Assembly: GCA_019915135.1 (NCBI GenBank)
Contig: JAHLMK010000022.1
Span: forward strand, 682,001 to 746,000
From: Strobilurus pachycystidiatus
Taxonomy: Eukaryota; Basidiomycota; Agaricomycetes; Agaricales; Physalacriaceae
Reading direction: 5' to 3'
Length of the DNA stretch: 64,000 nt
This document shows, in pieces, positions 25,092-35,230 of the stretch. The notes under the pieces are model-generated. The model was given only the letters and a program-made list of their open reading frames with translations. It ran no database searches and was not told the DNA's origin. Both the position numbers and the translations under genes were made by a program. Each line of letters begins with the position of its first letter. Within the stretch, counting starts at the first letter, position 1.

Positions 25092-26336
25092 ATGGCCTGC
25101 ATCGACCGCACCGCAGATTTTAGAGAGGCCGTCCAGGCGTCGTCGTCGTCGTCGCCCGGCGCGGCGCACAGACGGCGGTCGCCCCGCGAGAGCCCCACGC
25201 TTATTCCCGGAGGCAAAGAATACGTTGCAGAGGCGTACAAAATAGTAAGCCTGCCCATCAATTACCTCTCATCGCCGCCCACTGACCCGGTCCACACTAG
25301 CTCGCCCACATCAACGATCTCACCAGCATGCTCGCCACTATCCGCAAGCCCTATCTCAACGTCGACTCCCGACGCCGATACAACGGCACGTCGTCCCGCA
25401 CGCTGGACTTGGGCGGCGACCGGCAGTCCTGGTCGTCCATCCAGCAGCTTTCGAACGAGGAACGCGACCAGATCGACCTCCAGGCCCGCCTCATTCTCTC
25501 CCGCTGCGCCGACCGGGTCAAAGAAATGGAAGCCCTCGAAAAGCGTACGCGCCTTGTCCTATCTCTGTCACGACCCTGCCTACGGCTCACCCTTAGGTCG
25601 CACCGAGATCTTGGCAAGTAAATCGGCCTCCATAACGCGCTGGATCCCTACTCGCCTGCGGGCGGACGAGTCCGCTGTCGCGTCAGACGTCACCGCCGCG
25701 CATCGCTCAAGCATAACGTGGTTCCTCAATCGACGCTTGACAGAGGTCAGCCAGAACCAGAAGGGTATGCAGGAGGAGCGCGTGAAGAGAGAATTGGAGA
25801 GGTCTAAGACACTCGGCTCGGGCGCGGCACGTGAGGCGTTGAGCATGAGCGCAAACCCAGACACTTTTGAACTCGAGGGAGAAGCATCGGGTTCCAGCTG
25901 GTCGTCTTCTTTCATTGCTGCTACGATCGGTGCAACACCTCGCTCTCCGACAGCCCCGCCGCCTGTCATCGACACACCCACCTTCACAGACGACGAGGAT
26001 GAAGACCTCGAACTCTCAGCCTCACAGATCCTCCAATTTGAAGAGGAGAATGCCAACATATTGCGCGGTGTCCAGAACACGCTAGAATCAGTCCAGCTGG
26101 CCGAATCGCGACTGTTGGACATCAGCGCTTTGCAGATGGAACTGGTCTCGCATCTTACCCATCAGACTGAGTTGACGGATCAGTTGTACGAGGATGCCGT
26201 GGCGACGACGGCGTCAATGGAAAAGGGAAACGTGCAGCTGCGAGAAGCCAGGAGACGCGCCAAGGACGGAAGACTATACATATTGGTCTTCCTCATGGGA
26301 GCATCTCTCAGTTTATTATTCTTACACTACTATTGA
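25092..26336 (+). CDS. UFE1: ER t-SNARE UFE1/syntaxin-18
   Basis: A Qa-SNARE of the ER that takes Golgi-derived vesicles. Three exons (25092-25244, 25301-25544 and 25597-26336) give 378 aa. The start MACIDRTADFREAVQ and the segment LAHINDLTSMLATIRKPYLN match the syntaxin-18 N-terminal domain. An internal RSSITWFLNRRLTEVSQNQK helix is followed by a Ser/Pro linker. The SNARE helix is ILQFEEENANILRGVQNTLE through VQLAESRLLDISALQMELVS, with Gln in ALQMEL at the expected ionic layer. The protein ends with a single tail anchor, LYILVFLMGASLSLLFLHYY. An in-frame ATG at 25074 would add six residues; I prefer 25092 because relatives begin close to the DRTADF motif. Confidence 0.9.
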   Translation: MACIDRTADFREAVQASSSSSPGAAHRRRSPRESPTLIPGGKEYVAEAYKIVSLPINYLSSPPTDPVHTSSPTSTISPACSPLSASPISTSTPDADTTARRPARWTWAATGSPGRPSSSFRTRNATRSTSRPASFSPAAPTGSKKWKPSKSVRALSYLCHDPAYGSPLGRTEILASKSASITRWIPTRLRADESAVASDVTAAHRSSITWFLNRRLTEVSQNQKGMQEERVKRELERSKTLGSGAAREALSMSANPDTFELEGEASGSSWSSSFIAATIGATPRSPTAPPPVIDTPTFTDDEDEDLELSASQILQFEEENANILRGVQNTLESVQLAESRLLDISALQMELVSHLTHQTELTDQLYEDAVATTASMEKGNVQLREARRRAKDGRLYILVFLMGASLSLLFLHYY

Positions 26337-27073
26337 TTCTACGGCAGCATATATGATAGGATCTTGGTGGGATGGCAATTCAATTGTTTATAGCACGCTC
26401 AGCTCAGTTCTTCATCTTGTAATATTCAGTAAGTGCCGAACCCTCACTCTACTCCGATTCGCAGCCTAGTCGGAGTACGCTGGCTCGAGCACAATTGTGA
26501 CAATGTTTGACTTGGATAATGACCATGTTCTTTCGGGTCGGTGCCCAAGATGTGCGTGAGATCTCCTTCAACTCCGAGTCCGCATATCCCGTGGACTGCC
26601 TGAAGACCTACAAGTCGTATTCAGCGCTCAACGCGAGACCAGGCAAAGCTAGAGATGCCAGAAAAGCTCCACAGATTCTTGACGATCTCGGTCTCGATAA
26701 TGGCCGAGGCATCCCAATCCGTGGGCAGGGCAAGCCCGAGACGAATAGCGAGGCTTTCGCCGAAGTGCATCCCGGTTTCTTGAGTACGCGCAAGGCTTGT
26801 AAAATGTAAGGCGGAGTGCACACACTTGCTGAACTTGATAGATATAGCCTTTGGTGTCTGAAGCTGCAACTGTAAAGAGCCATGCCCACCATTGCGGACA
26901 TCGCGCGGTGAACCCCTCAGTGCGGATGCCCACATCGTGCTTGGTTTCCAGCATGCACGGCCGAATGGTTACGTTCGAACAGTGCAAAATTTGATATCAA
27001 ATACATTTCATGATAGTTTCACCTTACACGACTTGGTACAGAGCTTGGTGTTGCCTGTTTCCTCTGTGGCATG
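26337..27073. other. intergenic stretch with an unresolved minus-strand open frame
   Basis: Between UFE1 and the F-box gene. On the minus strand a frame starts at 26987 (MHCSNVTIRPCMLETKHDVG) and continues past a possible 47-nt intron (donor gtgtgt, acceptor ctcaag) into either of two open frames. One of these reads GESLAIRLGLALPTDWDASA and ends near 26621. The block DTKGYIYQVQQ looks protein-like, but I recognise no family and cannot choose the frame. Confidence 0.3.
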
Positions 27074-28686
27074 CTACAATAAAATTCTATACTTGTCTTT
27101 CGGCTTGTATCCGCGTTCCAATTGTCTAAGATGGAAACGGCGCCGATATCTCTCATTGGAGCAACATCCCACGGAGACTACGCGTGAATCTATATCAGCA
27201 CATCTCGAATCAACGAGAAACAAAGTTGGAACTTACGACAATGGTCATCATAATCCCGAAGGATCAACCGGCAAACGACAAACTCTGCCAAATCGAAGAT
27301 GTCCTGCTCCTGCATGTGGGAGCAGTTAATCGCTGTAACAGACTCGATGGGTGTTGTTCCCTCCTCCGTCGCCCTCTCGCGAACGAGATTGACCAGCTCT
27401 CTGCCCCAGATCTGCCCACACCAGCGCAGATCAAGGCTCTTCAGCCGCCTGCAATACCCGCTTACAGCGCGGAGGCAGTCATCTGTGATGTCGCTCTCGT
27501 GTAAGCGGATGTCCTGGAGCTCAGGAACATGCCGAGCGCATGTAATGAAGTCCTCTTGCGACAAGTCGATGTCGTAAAGCTCGAGCGACTCGAGGGGCAT
27601 GTCGGCTTGCTGTACAAGCTGGCATAAACCCGGGCCAGCGACGGGGTGAGGATAGGGTAGTGGATCAGCAGACGAACGAAGGGTAAGGTGACGCAGTGCC
27701 GGGAGGCGGATAAGGGAGAGTAGGATGAACAGTTGAGAATCGCCAACAATTGTTAACGAGTGGAGTTCAGGAATTGTGATACACCTCTGGGGGTCTGTCA
27801 GGTCGAAATGTGTGACCTGTTCTTGGTCGTTATTCCGGGATGCGTCAATTGATAGAGCTTGAAGGGAAGGGAGTGTTTCTAAAAGGTCTAATAGAGATGA
27901 GATCGAGACGAAGGTCGGTTGATCATGGCCAGAAAGATCGATGGCGAGATCAGAGAGATGCTGGGGAATGGAGCCTGGAGAAGGCGGGATATTGCGAGAA
28001 ATGAAGAGAGACTGTAACGACGGCGCATTTCCGTAAAGCTCTGGTAATCCAACGATTGTTCTATCGACGGTATGATCAACTTCGTCATCGTTGATATAGA
28101 ATCTTGCACTGCGAAGAACGGGGAAGGAGGCATCGACGCATCCCTCCAGGAAGCGGTTTGTGGCATCCACAATGAAGGAGTGCACGATAAGCGTCCTCCA
28201 CTGGCTAGAATGTCGCACGAGCATGTCCACGACGCTGTCAAAGTGGGACCAGTTCTCGAAGACGTTGATAGTGATGTGTAGCGGCGCCGCCTTGGCATTG
28301 CGTAGCCAAAACGCGGTCTTTCCGTATGTATCCGCAATATCAAAGTTGACAAATACGTGCGACCAGACAGAAGGAGTCAAAGCAGCTTTACGCCATTCGG
28401 AGCAGACATGAGAGACGGTGAGGGGTGTACGAGTCCAACCGTCGCGTGCACAGCGTTCGAATATGCTCGCCAGGAGTTCGTGGGGAAGACGACGAGCAAG
28501 CGTAAGGCGGCCCTTCCCTTGGCGGATTTGAGCTAGAGGGTGCGCCTTCTTCAGTTTGATGTCACGAATTTGGCGCTGTAATTCCTCAATTTCGTTATCA
28601 AGTTCTTGGAGAGAGGCTTCGTAGTGCGAAATGAGGCGTTTGACTTCGCCGTCCGAGGCCGTAGATGGTAAGTTTGCAATGTTCAT
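27074..28686 (-). CDS. F-box/LRR-like protein of the agaric family
   Basis: A probable SCF ubiquitin-ligase substrate adaptor. The start MNIANLPSTASDGEVKRLIS is followed by a coiled coil (LQELDNEIEELQRQIRDIKL). The F-box comes next: RRLPHELLASIFERCARDGW and VSHVCSEWRKAALTPSVWSH. Leucine-rich stretches follow (LPALRHLTLRSSADPLP, LKSLDLRWCGQIWG). This arrangement is the abundant basidiomycete F-box type. I extend the gene beyond the stop at 27190 because a canonical intron, gtaagt at 27236 to atatag at 27190, removes that stop; the spliced protein is 521 aa and ends KPKDKYRILL at 27074. The unspliced alternative is 498 aa ending at 27190. Targets are unknown. Confidence 0.8.
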
Positions 28687-29019
28687 TCTGAAGGCAGGTC
28701 AGTATCCTGCTCATGAAGGTGCAAACTAGGCTTGCTTACATGGATGGAAGTGGCAGCAAGAGCCAAGGTGCTGAGTGAGGATCGGGACGATTAGTAACTC
28801 GGGCCGACTTCCGCTTCTTGCATCTGAACCGCGTCTTGACGGTGAGTGAATCGCTCCCTGTCTTCTTAGTGATGACTCAGAGTGGAATCTTCAACAACCC
28901 GCTCAAATAAAACTTGAAAGGGCTGGGTTGTGCTGGAGACTTTATGTTCTAGATACTGCTGAAATTCTCCATACTCTATCCAAGTTTTGTCTATTTCGCA
29001 ACTGACCCGCACTTAGAGA
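28687..29019. promoter_or_regulatory. divergent promoter region between the F-box gene and SSU72
   Basis: A 333-bp stretch between two start codons facing away from each other. It must hold both core promoters. No TATA box or recognisable operator stands out. Confidence 0.4.
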
Positions 29020-30072
29020 ATGGACCCACGAAGAAGAGATCCTCGCCTTGCGCGCGCCGACCCGCGTTTACAGAGGGCTCAGAATAACGACCAGACACCA
29101 GCCTCGACACCAACCCCGCCGCCACCGACACAGACACAGCCAGTGGAAAACGACGCCCAGCTGATACCGGCAGCCTTAGCTCCGCCAATCAACAACGGAG
29201 AACCATTCCATACAGCGGGCTACAAGCCCCGGCCTCTATTCTGCGTTGTCTGTGCGAGTAACCAGGTCTGTCTGTCACCAAAGTCATAACGTCCTCGGTA
29301 TTCAAGTGGGTTGCAGAATAGATCGATGGAGGGACACAATGTCCTACTGTCAGTCAACTCGCCCTCATTTACGTGACCCTTCTCAGATCCTGAATGCTGT
29401 TTAGAAAGGCCGGCTTTCGTGTAGTATCCTCCGGAACAGGTTCCGCCGTTAGACTCCCTGGCCCTTCAATAGACAAGCCCAACATATACTCCTTTGGTAC
29501 CCCATATCAAAAGATATTCGAAGAACTTAACTCCCAGGACCCTCGACTGTACGCACCAGAGTCCCACGTCTTCTCTATTTAGGTCTCATCAGCTTTCTCA
29601 TCATAGGTATACAGCCAATGGCGTCCTACAAATGATAGATCGAAATAGACGTATCAAGCTCGCCCCAGAACGATGGCAAGAGAGTAAGGTAGTGGCAGAC
29701 ATCGTATTCACCTGCGAGGAACGCTGTTTTGATGCTGTCTGTGATGGTGTGTCTAGATTCTGGTCTTGACAATTGACATTGATACCGATTTTCTCACAGA
29801 CCTTCTCAGTCGCGGTGGGGACTTCAACCGACCTGTGCATGTCATCAATATCGAAATTAAAGATAATCACGAAGAAGCGCTGATTGCGGGGAAGGCAATG
29901 TTGGATCTCGCCGGTGCAGTGAGTGGGTCTCCACATCATTTTTTGGAGACGTTTACACTGTCTGAACTAGATCGAGAGCGCGGACGACATTGACGAGGAT
30001 ATTGACAACATTCTCGAGATCCAGCAGCAGAAGCACCCTCACAATCTATTGCATGCCGTCGCGTTCTACTAA
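29020..30072 (+). CDS. SSU72: RNA polymerase II CTD phosphatase SSU72
   Basis: A nuclear phosphatase that removes Ser5/Ser7 phosphates from the Pol II tail and works in the cleavage/polyadenylation factor. Six exons (29020-29265, 29317-29348, 29405-29548, 29607-29746, 29800-29918 and 29971-30072) give 260 aa. The CX5R active site is CASNQNR (Cys78 to Arg84), then [20 protein letters not shown]. Next come [50 protein letters not shown] and [16 protein letters not shown]; the protein ends AVAFY, as yeast ends APSYY. The N-terminus is about 70 residues longer than in yeast, Pro/Thr-rich, and begins with [16 protein letters not shown] repeats. The first intron cuts the active-site motif between Gln82 and Asn83. 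Confidence 0.97.
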
Positions 30073-30203
30073 GTCAGCAGTCGTCTCATAGTCGGAGCCT
30101 ACTAGCTCTGTATCATGTATTCTAACTTGATGTACTTACTGTAGCTTGTAATCATATCCGAGCAAGGCGATTGCAGGACTTTCATAGAGACTTAAAAGGT
30201 AAC

Positions 30204-32346
30204 CTAAGACTTCTGTTTGAATCTATCCAATGCTGACGGTTTCCTCGTCTCAACTCCGCCATTTGCGGCCAACTCTCTCTCATGGCGTTTCTGTTCCTTC
30301 TGCTTCTCGAGCTTCTTGCGGATAGCCACCTTTGGGTAATTTATCAGTTTACGGATATGTGAGAGGAGCGAGGTTGCAAACTTACAGCAGTAGGGTCTAT
30401 CACATTCTTCCGCTGTTTTCGAAGGTACCTCTTCAAACTCTTTCCCTTCCCTCTCATCTTCCGCTTCTCCCTATCTTCACGTCGCTTCGCCTTGCTTTCC
30501 GGATCATCAGGTAGACCTTCTTCATTCTCGCTGACGACTTCTGTCTCATCTGCCTTTCCTTGGACCTTCAAACGCTCCATTCTGGGAAGTCGAGCAAACG
30601 ATACTGCTTCCGCGGGCTTACCAGATTCTGTCGTAAGACTTGGCGGCACCGTCAAAGCGCCGACCATGTTCGGGTCGAGGGTGATCATGTCCGGCTGGAT
30701 CTTGTCTAGCAGAGCCTTGACCTCCTTTTCACGACGAGCCTTCTTGTTCTCGAAGGGATCAGCCTCAGTGCTGTCGAAGTTGGGTTCTCCAGCACCAGGA
30801 ACGAGAATACTGGATAGGCCGGCAGAGTGCCCAATAGTAAGAACATCGTGGAAGGGGGCGAAGCGGACGCAGGTGAGGGGACGGCGGGGAATTGGATGGG
30901 TCATATAGAGGGGAGGTTGAACGTTTGTGTGCACAGGCGTGTGTATGGACGGTCTGCTGTAGACCTACATGGCATCAATCATCAGTCAATAGCACAGTAG
31001 CTGTGGTATAAGAAGCACGCACGTTCACAGTCCCGCCAGATGCGACCGCCAATGCGCCTTTCTGACTCCACTCGACCTCAGCGTACCCTCCCCGCGCAGT
31101 CCATTCTCTCACAGCGCCTTTCCAGTTCCGACAATCCCACACCTTAACGGTGCTATCTTTGCCCGATGTGGCCATGTAACGACCGCCTTGACTGGGATCC
31201 ACGCTAATACTAGCCACAGGACCCAGATGGGCAAGAAGTTGAACAGCAGGATGTGGTAGATTTGGTGTCCAAAGCGTAACTGTTCCGTTCTGGTGGCCCA
31301 GATGGATAACAGCATTGTGAAGATTTTGTGTCATCGCGGTCGTTGAACCAAGTTTGGTACGATGCTCGCATAGTAACTGACCCGTAGATGTATCTTGGTA
31401 TTTCAGATAGCCTGCATTTCCCTGAATGTCACTGTTATCGAGGGCATTGGCCATCTCACAAGAAAAGGACTTACGACACTGGCCAGTAGCCAATGATAGG
31501 GCAAAAACTCTAGTCGCGTAGGTTCAATGTGCGCCTTTAGACAATGCAGCTCAACACCGTCGCGGTCGTAGATGAAGACATACTTCTTTTGTGCGACGGC
31601 TAGATGAGAGTGGTCATGGAGGAAACTTGAGAAGGGTAAGCGAGAAGGATCGATAGTCATGAATGAAGGACACACGTTATGTCTCGGCAAGTCTCATGCA
31701 GCTGAAGCTCGGTGTGCAAAGTGCCTGCTTGCCAGTCAAAGCTTGCAACATGGCCCATGCTGCCAGCTATGGCTAAATGTCTAAGGACCAATGAATTCGA
31801 GCCAACACTCGATTAGAGAGAAACATACCGTCCATTTCTTGTATACCGTGAACGATACGGACCACCGTCGAGTTTCCACTCTTGTCGTCCCCGCCCAGCT
31901 TCCTGTCCAGCGCTTTCAGTGATCTCGGCCTGTGTCACTCTCCAAGTCCTATCCAATTCCCCTTCCGCCTCCATCATACCTGCCTCTCCGGCCAAGAGCA
32001 TCTCCGAATCCTCCACCAGCGCCTTGGCCTGTGCAGCATACGTCGATTGACGCGTCAGTTCTGTGCGCAGTTTTTTGTTCGCAATATGCTTGTAAGACTT
32101 GACATTGTCCTCTGGCACGGTCGTCTGCAATGATTTTGGTACAGAGGTGTGTTTCTGTATGGATTGGTATGTCCTGTCGGTCTGAGCCTTCTTGCTAGAT
32201 CCCGGCGTGGAAGGTGTGTGATAGGTTTTCCGCTTCTTCCCTACCGGCCCAACGGCGTCACCCATAGCGATTAAAGAGTCCATGGAGAGAATAGATGAAG
32301 GTTGGGGCGAAGAAAATTGCCGGGCTACGGCCCGGTTACCGATCAT
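30204..32346 (-). CDS. UTP7: SSU processome WD40 protein UTP7 (WDR46)
   Basis: A nucleolar factor for pre-18S rRNA processing. The ATG at 32346 gives [19 protein letters not shown] basic/helical N-terminal region ([20 protein letters not shown]) leads into WD repeats: [56 protein letters not shown], and [20 protein letters not shown]. The characteristic C-terminal block is [20 protein letters not shown] with [20 protein letters not shown] and [20 protein letters not shown], as in yeast Utp7 and human WDR46. The end is Lys/Arg-rich ([15 protein letters not shown]) and stops at 30204. Short introns separate the blocks. This is the third SSU processome gene in the window. It is divergent from PRE8 across 257 bp. 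Confidence 0.95.
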
Positions 32347-32603
32347 GTCTTCCAAAACGGACTTGAACGCCGGTGTCGAGTTGTGGCAATCATTGCCTGT
32401 GTAATTTGGTGCGGAAGCTACTGTTGACTACATATTGTGGGGCTTTGACGCGCAAATAAGTTTTCAACTTTTTATTCTGAGTTGACTTCACCGACAGACT
32501 TGCACCCGGGACCACGGCCCGACATTCGATGGTGGTAACAAGGCCAAACAGCATACGCGTTTAGACTTGGCTTGCGTGTCGAGCTCAATCTCCTCCTACA
32601 ACC
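32347..32603. promoter_or_regulatory. shared divergent promoter of UTP7 and PRE8
   Basis: 257 bp between the start codons of UTP7 (32346, minus) and PRE8 (32604, plus). The region shows an A/T-rich core (gcaaataagttttcaactttttattc) in its middle. No proteasome-associated control element (GGTGGCAAA) is seen in the exact form. Confidence 0.5.
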
Positions 32604-33529
32604 ATGGCTAGCGCAGACGGCGGTGCATACAGCTACTCTCTCACCGTCTTCTCGCCGAGCGGAAAGCTCGTGCAGATTGAACATGCACTGGCCGCCGTGG
32701 CGGGCGGTACAACCAGTCTGGGCATCAAAGGTGCGCCTCACTTATTTTGGAAATAATCAAGTATCGACCCAGTAGTCCAGCTTCAAACGGAATTGTTATC
32801 GCGACCGAGAAGAAATCATCCTCTATACTAATTGACGACTCGATGCTCGACAAAGTCGCCGTGATATGTCCCAATATCGGCATTGTCTACTCTGGAATGG
32901 GCCCGGATTCTCGCGTCCTGATAGCCAAGGCACGGAAAAGTGCCCAGGCGTACTGGAAGATATATGGGGAATACCCGCCAACGCGTGTATTGGTGCAAGA
33001 GGTCGCAACTGTTATGCAGCAGGCAACTCAATCTGGGTGCGATCATGCATCATTCCATCGCAGTCCATCGCTCACTCTGATACAGTGGTGTCCGGCCCTA
33101 TGGTGTTTCGTTACTCGTAGCTGGATGGGATATCAATCGCGGCCAGTCGTTGTACCAGGTTGACCCATCAGGCTCTTTCTGGGCGTGGAAAGCAAGCGCC
33201 ATCGGCAAGAATATGGTCAATGCGAAGACCTTTTTAGAGAAACGGTACGTCCTCGCCGCGCTTACGTGTGCACTGGAACCCTCATCTTCATGTTTTGATG
33301 AAGCTACAATGATGATATCAGTCTTGAGGACGCGATTCACACTGCCTTGTTGACTTTGAAGGAGGGTTTTGAAGGGCAGATGACAGAGAAGACCATCGAG
33401 ATAGGTGTTGTCACTGTCCCAACAGTAGAAGAGCTTGAAGAGGGAAAGATTGGGGGCGAGACAGGGCGCCCCAAGCCGACATTCAGGAAGCTAACGGAGG
33501 AAGAGGTCCGCGACTACCTGGCGCTGTAG
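32604..33529 (+). CDS. PRE8: 20S proteasome alpha-2 subunit (PRE8/PSMA2)
   Basis: A non-catalytic alpha-ring subunit of the 20S proteasome. Four exons (32604-32730, 32781-33036, 33086-33244 and 33322-33529) give 249 aa (yeast Pre8 has 250). The N-terminal alpha signature is [20 protein letters not shown], followed by [20 protein letters not shown]. Next come [35 protein letters not shown] read here with Tyr ([15 protein letters not shown]), and [20 protein letters not shown]. The end is [14 protein letters not shown]. Every junction keeps frame. The third intron is longer (77 nt) than most in the window. Confidence 0.97.
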
Positions 33530-33761
33530 AGTATGTACCTTCATCCATCTATGATGTGGCGCGGGAACTGATGCCTCTGTACCTCGTTTGCAGTGTTTCG
33601 TGATTCCTCGTTGTAACATGTATAATATCCAAAGACTTCTGCGCACGTACTTATAACTAGACTCGCGCATGTGCTTTCGTGACGTCAGATGACTGTGGTC
33701 ATCTGAGTCGCACGTCTTCCATTGAAAAGTCTTCTTTCAAGCTCCAACACGAACTACGACC

Positions 33762-34972
33762 ATGCCTCAGACTGACACTAGAAAGAGCTATGCCAGAGCA
33801 TGTACTAGTGATGCTTTGGTCACGACGAGCAATCATTCCATGTCCGACCCTGAGGACATCGTTTTGTTCGGCAGCTGCTTCTGTCCATTCGTCCAGCGTG
33901 TTTGGATAGCATTGGAAGCCCTCGGCATTCCTTACAGCGTAGGTTTGGCCTTGATTTGTGATCATCGCTGAAAATCTTTTTCTGGTAGTACTGTAAAGTT
34001 CTTTCGCTTGCCTGTCTCGTATCAATCCTCATGTCGGTTTGGTTTTTTTCCAGATGAGGTGGACATCTACAAAAACCCGAAGCCTCAGGACTTGCTGGAA
34101 GTTTCACCGCAAGGCCTAGTTCCGGCTCTCAAATTCCGCAACTACAGTCCGCCAAGATCGCTTCATGAGAGCACCGTCATCATGGATTACCTGGAAGAGT
34201 AAGAAAGTGTTCGGGGCGAAGAAGAGCTTATCAGATGACCTTATCTTCACAGCCTAGCTGCTAACACAACGAAGCGGTCTCTGTTTCCCTCGAGATCAGA
34301 TCCATGTTAGCTCTATCCCTTTTCGGAGACAGCCTTTGCTAACAATCTGTGTGCAGACGCTCGTGGACTGGTTCGACTCATGGCTGACCTGGTCAACCGG
34401 TCCCTCGTGCCCTCTTTTTACCGCTTTCTACAAGCCCAAGTCACAGAAGCCCAGGTCACGGCAGCTCAAGAGTTTCGCACCGCTATTGAATCTATGGTTG
34501 CATTACTTCAGCGTACTGAGGCCGACATTGTAGAGGGTGGTGGGCACAGTGGACCGGAAGAGAAACAAGCCATCGGGACCGGCTTGGGTCTCTGGATCAC
34601 AGGGAATGAAAACCTAGGCTGGGTGGACATCATGGCAGGCCCTTGTGAGAGCATCTTTAGAATTTCTATCATTGACATCACTGACGCTCGATGGAGGGCT
34701 TTTCCGCGCGAGCAATGTGTTAAAGTGTTACCGCGGCTTCGTGATGCCTTCTGGTGCTCGCTTCCGCGCATACTTGCACCGCTTGTTCGAGCATCCAGAC
34801 TTCAAAGCAACATGTAGCGACGATCAATTGTATCTCGACAGTTATGAAAGGCAAGACTGTTATGTACGATGAACCGTGCCAAGCTGATGCGCCTTAATAT
34901 AGATACGCTTTCAACCGACCTCATACCAGCCAAGTTGCCGATGCCATTAATTACGGGCGGCCTCTGCCTTGA
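33762..34972 (+). CDS. glutathione transferase, omega-like
   Basis: A thiol transferase/glutathionyl reductase-type GST. Seven exons (33762-33938, 33989-33992, 34054-34198, 34253-34305, 34357-34644, 34697-34850 and 34903-34972) give 296 aa. The thioredoxin-fold start is IVLFGSCFCPFVQRVWIALE with the catalytic Cys of CPF. After a 4-nt exon (tact) the frame continues as YSYYEVDIYKNPKPQD and LLEVSPQGLVPALKF, then STVIMDYLEDLAA. The C-terminal domain has VDIMAGPWLFRASNVLKCYR and ends DSYERYAFNRPHTSQV...GRPLP. The last intron has a GC donor (aag|gcaaga). An in-frame ATG at 33840 is an alternative start nearer to the domain. The stop lies only about 55 bp before the retrotransposon tail. Confidence 0.88.
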
Positions 34973-35025
34973 GCGGGGACCGAGACCAAGCATCGTTTTC
35001 TCCGAGTCCGAGCCGTGGGAACACA

Positions 35026-35047
35026 GTAATAATAATAATAATAATAC
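35026..35047. repeat. (TAA)n microsatellite, LINE 3' tail
   Basis: About seven TAA units on the plus strand (TTA on the element's strand). A simple-repeat tail at the 3' end is usual for several LINE clades. Just inside it (35191-35225) the 3' UTR has two tandem copies of a 15-17-nt unit containing aaaagatagcaataa. Confidence 0.75.
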
Positions 35048-35230
35048 ACGGCGTGGTCCCTCTAGGAACTGCCGGGAGCTGCGGGACAACGACAGGTGAT
35101 CTCGCCCCAACCGAGGGAGCGTTCTGCCTGCAGCCATCTGCACAACTCGTGGTGGTGGTACAACAAAGTACAGACCGTTGTAGGTGTTAATAAAAGATAG
35201 CAATAAATAAAAGATAGCAATAACAAATAA

